Shown piece after piece: positions 60,835 through 64,000 of a DNA stretch of 64,000 nucleotides. The stretch spans positions 58,374,001 through 58,438,000 of the forward strand of contig NC_133030.1 in the NCBI RefSeq assembly GCF_048771995.1. The letters are read 5' to 3'. Each line of letters starts with the position of its first letter. Position 1 is the first letter of the stretch. Source of the stretch: Taeniopygia guttata. Its lineage: Eukaryota; Chordata; Aves; Passeriformes; Estrildidae. The notes under the pieces were generated by a model. The model did no database searches, was not told where the DNA came from, and was given only the letters and a program-made list of their open reading frames with translations. Both the position numbers and the translations under genes were made by a program.

Positions 60835-61589
60835 CAGTGATGATGGGAAATGATGCTGCCATACACTGGTGATCAGCTGGTGCTTCAGCTGGCAGGAGCA
60901 GGGTGGGCAGGGAGCCTGTCCCTGGATGGCACTCGCTGCTTTCTCCAGAAAGCAACGTGCTGCTGTGGGGTCAGGAAGCAAGATCTGGGATTGCTCTGTG
61001 CAGCCAAATGTCCTCCCAGGGGCAAGAGGCAGGAGATGGGCACGTGCTGTTGAAATGAAATATTCATTCACATAGTAACAACAGGGTCAATACACTCTGT
61101 TGGCCAAAGGAAACAGCCTGATCACAGCTGCCCTTACACACTTTCCCCTTTGCTCACTGCCATCCTCTGTAGTGCACTGTCTGTGTTTGCTGTCAGCCAG
61201 TGCTTCTATAGCCCGTGCCTATTAAAATAATTACAATTACAGAATGGGATTGTAGGAAATTGCTGAGGAAGGGAAGGTTTAGCAATACCTGTCTGATAAT
61301 GATGCACATGTGTGTCAAATATTGAGGAGACCAAAAGGTTTGTTCCATCTGGGTGCTTTTTGTGAATGTGATAATCTCCTGTTACCGTTTATAAGGATCC
61401 TGTTTTGAGCACACTCAAACAGGTCATTGAGGTGAATTGTACGAATTGAGGAGGAATTACTGTGGATAATGGAATTGGTAGCAAAGATTGGTTTTTTCTT
61501 TCATCTTCATTCTAGACACCCACCTCTGGATTTTGAGGGGAGCCCTCTCTCTACACTCAAAGCGTGACCAACACTCTTGTGTCTGGCTC

Positions 61590-61713
61590 TTGGACAGGCT
61601 GGATGGGGCTTGGAGCAAACTGATCTGGTGGAAGGTGTCCCTGCCCATGGCAGGAGGTTGGAGCAAGATGATCTGTAAGGTCCCTTCCAACCCAAACCAT
61701 TCAGGGATTCTAC
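61590..61713 (+). mobile_element. CR1 LINE 3' fragment
   Basis: GGCTGGATGGGGCTTGGAGC, CTGGTGGAAGGTGTCCCTGC and CCATGGCAGGAGGTTGGAGC, then TCCCTTCCAACCCAAACCAT and TCAGGGATTCTACGA. This is a well-preserved CR1 3' end. Confidence 0.95.
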
Positions 61714-62404
61714 GAGTTACATGAGCAGAGAGATGTTTCTCATTTCTTAGGAGACATTCCAGACCTGTAAGAGCTGGACAGATTTCAGATTGGGTGAGAG
61801 CTGGACAGATTTTCAGCATAGGTAACATGGAACATGCAGCCTTCCAGAATGCTGGAGCTTCTCTCTGATGAGAGATATGGAGGTGATTGGTCTTAAAGGC
61901 CAATGGTTCCTGCTTAGACTACTCAGCAGAATGTTACTGGAGTTTTTTTTTGATATCTGGGGCTAATTACAGTATTTTCTCAGTCAGGCTCCCAGTCCAG
62001 TTTTGCTATATTATGCCCAGATTATGTTACATTATATATAACATTTGCTTTATATGCAGGGTTTGTTTTACTGCTCTAAGACAAGTGCTGTGGGCTAAGA
62101 GTGCTGCGGTGCCACCTTCTAATTGCAGGTTTTGAAAGGTCTGCTTTTCAAAGTCAAAAATCCAACCAAATTAAATATACAGATACAAACGATGTATATC
62201 TAGCCCCTGATACAAGTTGTTTTTATTACTGATGAGTGTGATGAAGAACAATTTATAAATATTGCAATGTTTGGTCAAGTAGCTTCAGGTTATAAGTGCT
62301 TCAAAATCATCTTTCAGCCATACTTTTCTCCTGGTAGTCCAGTGGGAATTCACGACATTCTCTTTCCCACCCCATCCCCTACATTGGGACTTTTCATATG
62401 CCGT

Positions 62405-62508
62405 GTAGGTGTGGCAGTCAGGGACATGGTTTAGTGATGCATGTGGCAGTGTTGGGTTAGCAGTTGGAAGGTCTTTCCCAACCTAAATAATTCTGTGGTT
62501 CTGTGATT
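62405..62508 (+). mobile_element. CR1 LINE 3' terminal fragment
   Basis: GTGGCAGTGTTGGGTTAGCA, then TTGGAAGGTCTTTCCCAACC and TAAATAATTCTGTGGTTCTG followed by TGATTTT. It is a forward-oriented CR1 end of about 100 bp. Confidence 0.9.
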
Positions 62509-64000
62509 TTAAGTCTCAGATGGTCTTGCCTGATACAGATCACAGAGAGGGGTGGATCAACTGAAGGCACTGGAGGTGTAGGTGATTTTTGTTCCAGCTA
62601 GTCCTGTGACAGGCTGGTAATTCCTTTGATTTTGTACTTCTCTCATTTTTTTAATCAGCAACAATATGCTCACTGGCAGGAAAATCACTTAGAAATCCCT
62701 CAGTATGAGTGCCAGTCTCCTTAGTTTCACAGGCACTATATAAAAAGCACATTGTACATACAAGTCAGGCTATATTGGGTGATGGGAGTTGATATGTGTT
62801 CTTTCTGAGCTCACGTGGCACTCAAAATTGCATGTGTAGCTTGGGCTGATATATAGAATAATTGGTGTAAGTGAGTGCTAAAATGCATAGAATTTTTAGG
62901 TGGAAGAACTTCTCATTTGCTGTGCCAGGTGAAAATGAGCTGACAGTCCAGGAGGAATGGGGCTCATATGTGACTGAGACACCTCTAACCTCCATTTAAC
63001 CAAAAAAAAACCCTGCCTGGAGGTATATCAGGATGTCAGCCAGCATCCAGGAAAATAACTGGTTTTGTGCCCAGTTGTCCCCAGACATGACCATGTGTGT
63101 CTTCATGAACATGTTGAAAGAATAAAGAGTTGTAAACCACTGAAATGCAGTTTAATGTTGCAAGTTATATCAGTGTTTTCTAAATACTGCTGCTTATCAG
63201 CTCAACTCTGTGATTCCATCACGTCTTTGGAAGAGCAGACCTGGACCTCACTCCAGGCTTTGCTCTGCTTGCCTTTCCTTGCATATAAGATTTTCACAGC
63301 CACTGTTCCCACTGGAGCACTGGGTCAGCATCTCTGCCCTGCCTGGTTTTGATTTACTGCCCTGACAAGTGGGATTAAAAACCAGCCTGCAAGGGAAATC
63401 CTGGCTCTAGTGAAGCTAATGGCAAAATTCCCACTGTGCTCAAAGAAATGGGATTATGCATGGTGGGTACAGCTGGACTTGAAGAAGGGTAGATTTGGTG
63501 CTGGGATGGCACCTCTGTGGCCTGAGTTTTTGTGTCCTTGCAGGGCAAAATCTGTGCAAAGGAGCCCCACTGAGGGTGATTTTGGGAACCCACGGAGCTG
63601 CACCTGAGGAATGGTGTCTGCTCGTCACCTTGCAGGGTTTTGAAGCTAAATGTGTACAGATGTGTATTTGTATTTGCTGCTCCTCCTGTGTGGATGTTTG
63701 TCTCCTGTAAATGATGCCCTGACTGCTTTTGGATGAAGAGTGCTGTAAATTTGGTGTAGGGTTGGATGCCTTCTGTGCTTCACTTTTCCTCTGTCCTGGA
63801 TAATTCCTCTCAAAGAGCTGCTGCCCTGCAAACCCAGACCTGCTCTGATGCTGCTGCTCTGCATCCTGGCAAAGGACAGAGCAGCACAATGTGAAACTTC
63901 AGTCGAGGCTTTTCTGTGCCAAGAGATGCTTTAACAGGAAGGTGGGAGCCCAGGCATCCTAAATGACAACTGGTCTGCTTTAGAGGTGGAGAAAACATCT

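Overview
The window is vertebrate nuclear DNA and looks avian, most likely from a passerine bird. It carries many 3'-end fragments of CR1 LINEs with their terminal ATTCTGTG-type tails, and one solo LTR that resembles passerine endogenous retrovirus LTRs. It also has sparse, intron-split coding sequence and a single strong CpG island. There is no bacterial-style gene density, no operon and no CRISPR array. Almost every long open frame is either low-complexity repeat or chance.

Two protein-coding genes can be supported, and both are only partly inside the window. At the left edge, on the minus strand, is coding exon 1 of RHOJ (positions 2345-2522), a Cdc42-like Rho GTPase. Its P-loop and the start of switch I are intact and it ends in a clean GTAAG splice donor. 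The rest of RHOJ lies left of position 1. On the plus strand are coding exons 1 (47109-47181) and 2 (59827-59950) of KCNH5, the EAG2 voltage-gated potassium channel. They are separated by a 12.6 kb intron with matching splice phases. The remaining KCNH5 exons lie beyond position 64000. The genes are head to head, about 44.6 kb apart start to start, which agrees with the KCNH5-RHOJ neighbourhood known from human chromosome 14.

Layout: 1-2344 RHOJ intron 1; 2345-2522 RHOJ exon 1; 2523 to about 3050 RHOJ upstream region, with a decamer occurring three times; about 3050-46270 intergenic DNA with CR1 fragments, a roughly 240 bp TCTTC array at 8.4 kb, minisatellites and an LTR at 42.0-42.5 kb; about 46270-47340 a CpG island with the KCNH5 promoter, a CCG-rich 5' leader and an overlapping upstream ORF; 47182-59826 KCNH5 intron 1, containing a 499 bp perfect CCCTT array; 59951-64000 KCNH5 intron 2 with three CR1 ends in 2 kb.

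The most interesting signals are the long perfect CCCTT (AAGGG on the other strand) array in KCNH5 intron 1, and the CCG-repeat upstream ORF that overlaps the KCNH5 start codon. I see no evidence of a novel multi-gene system here.
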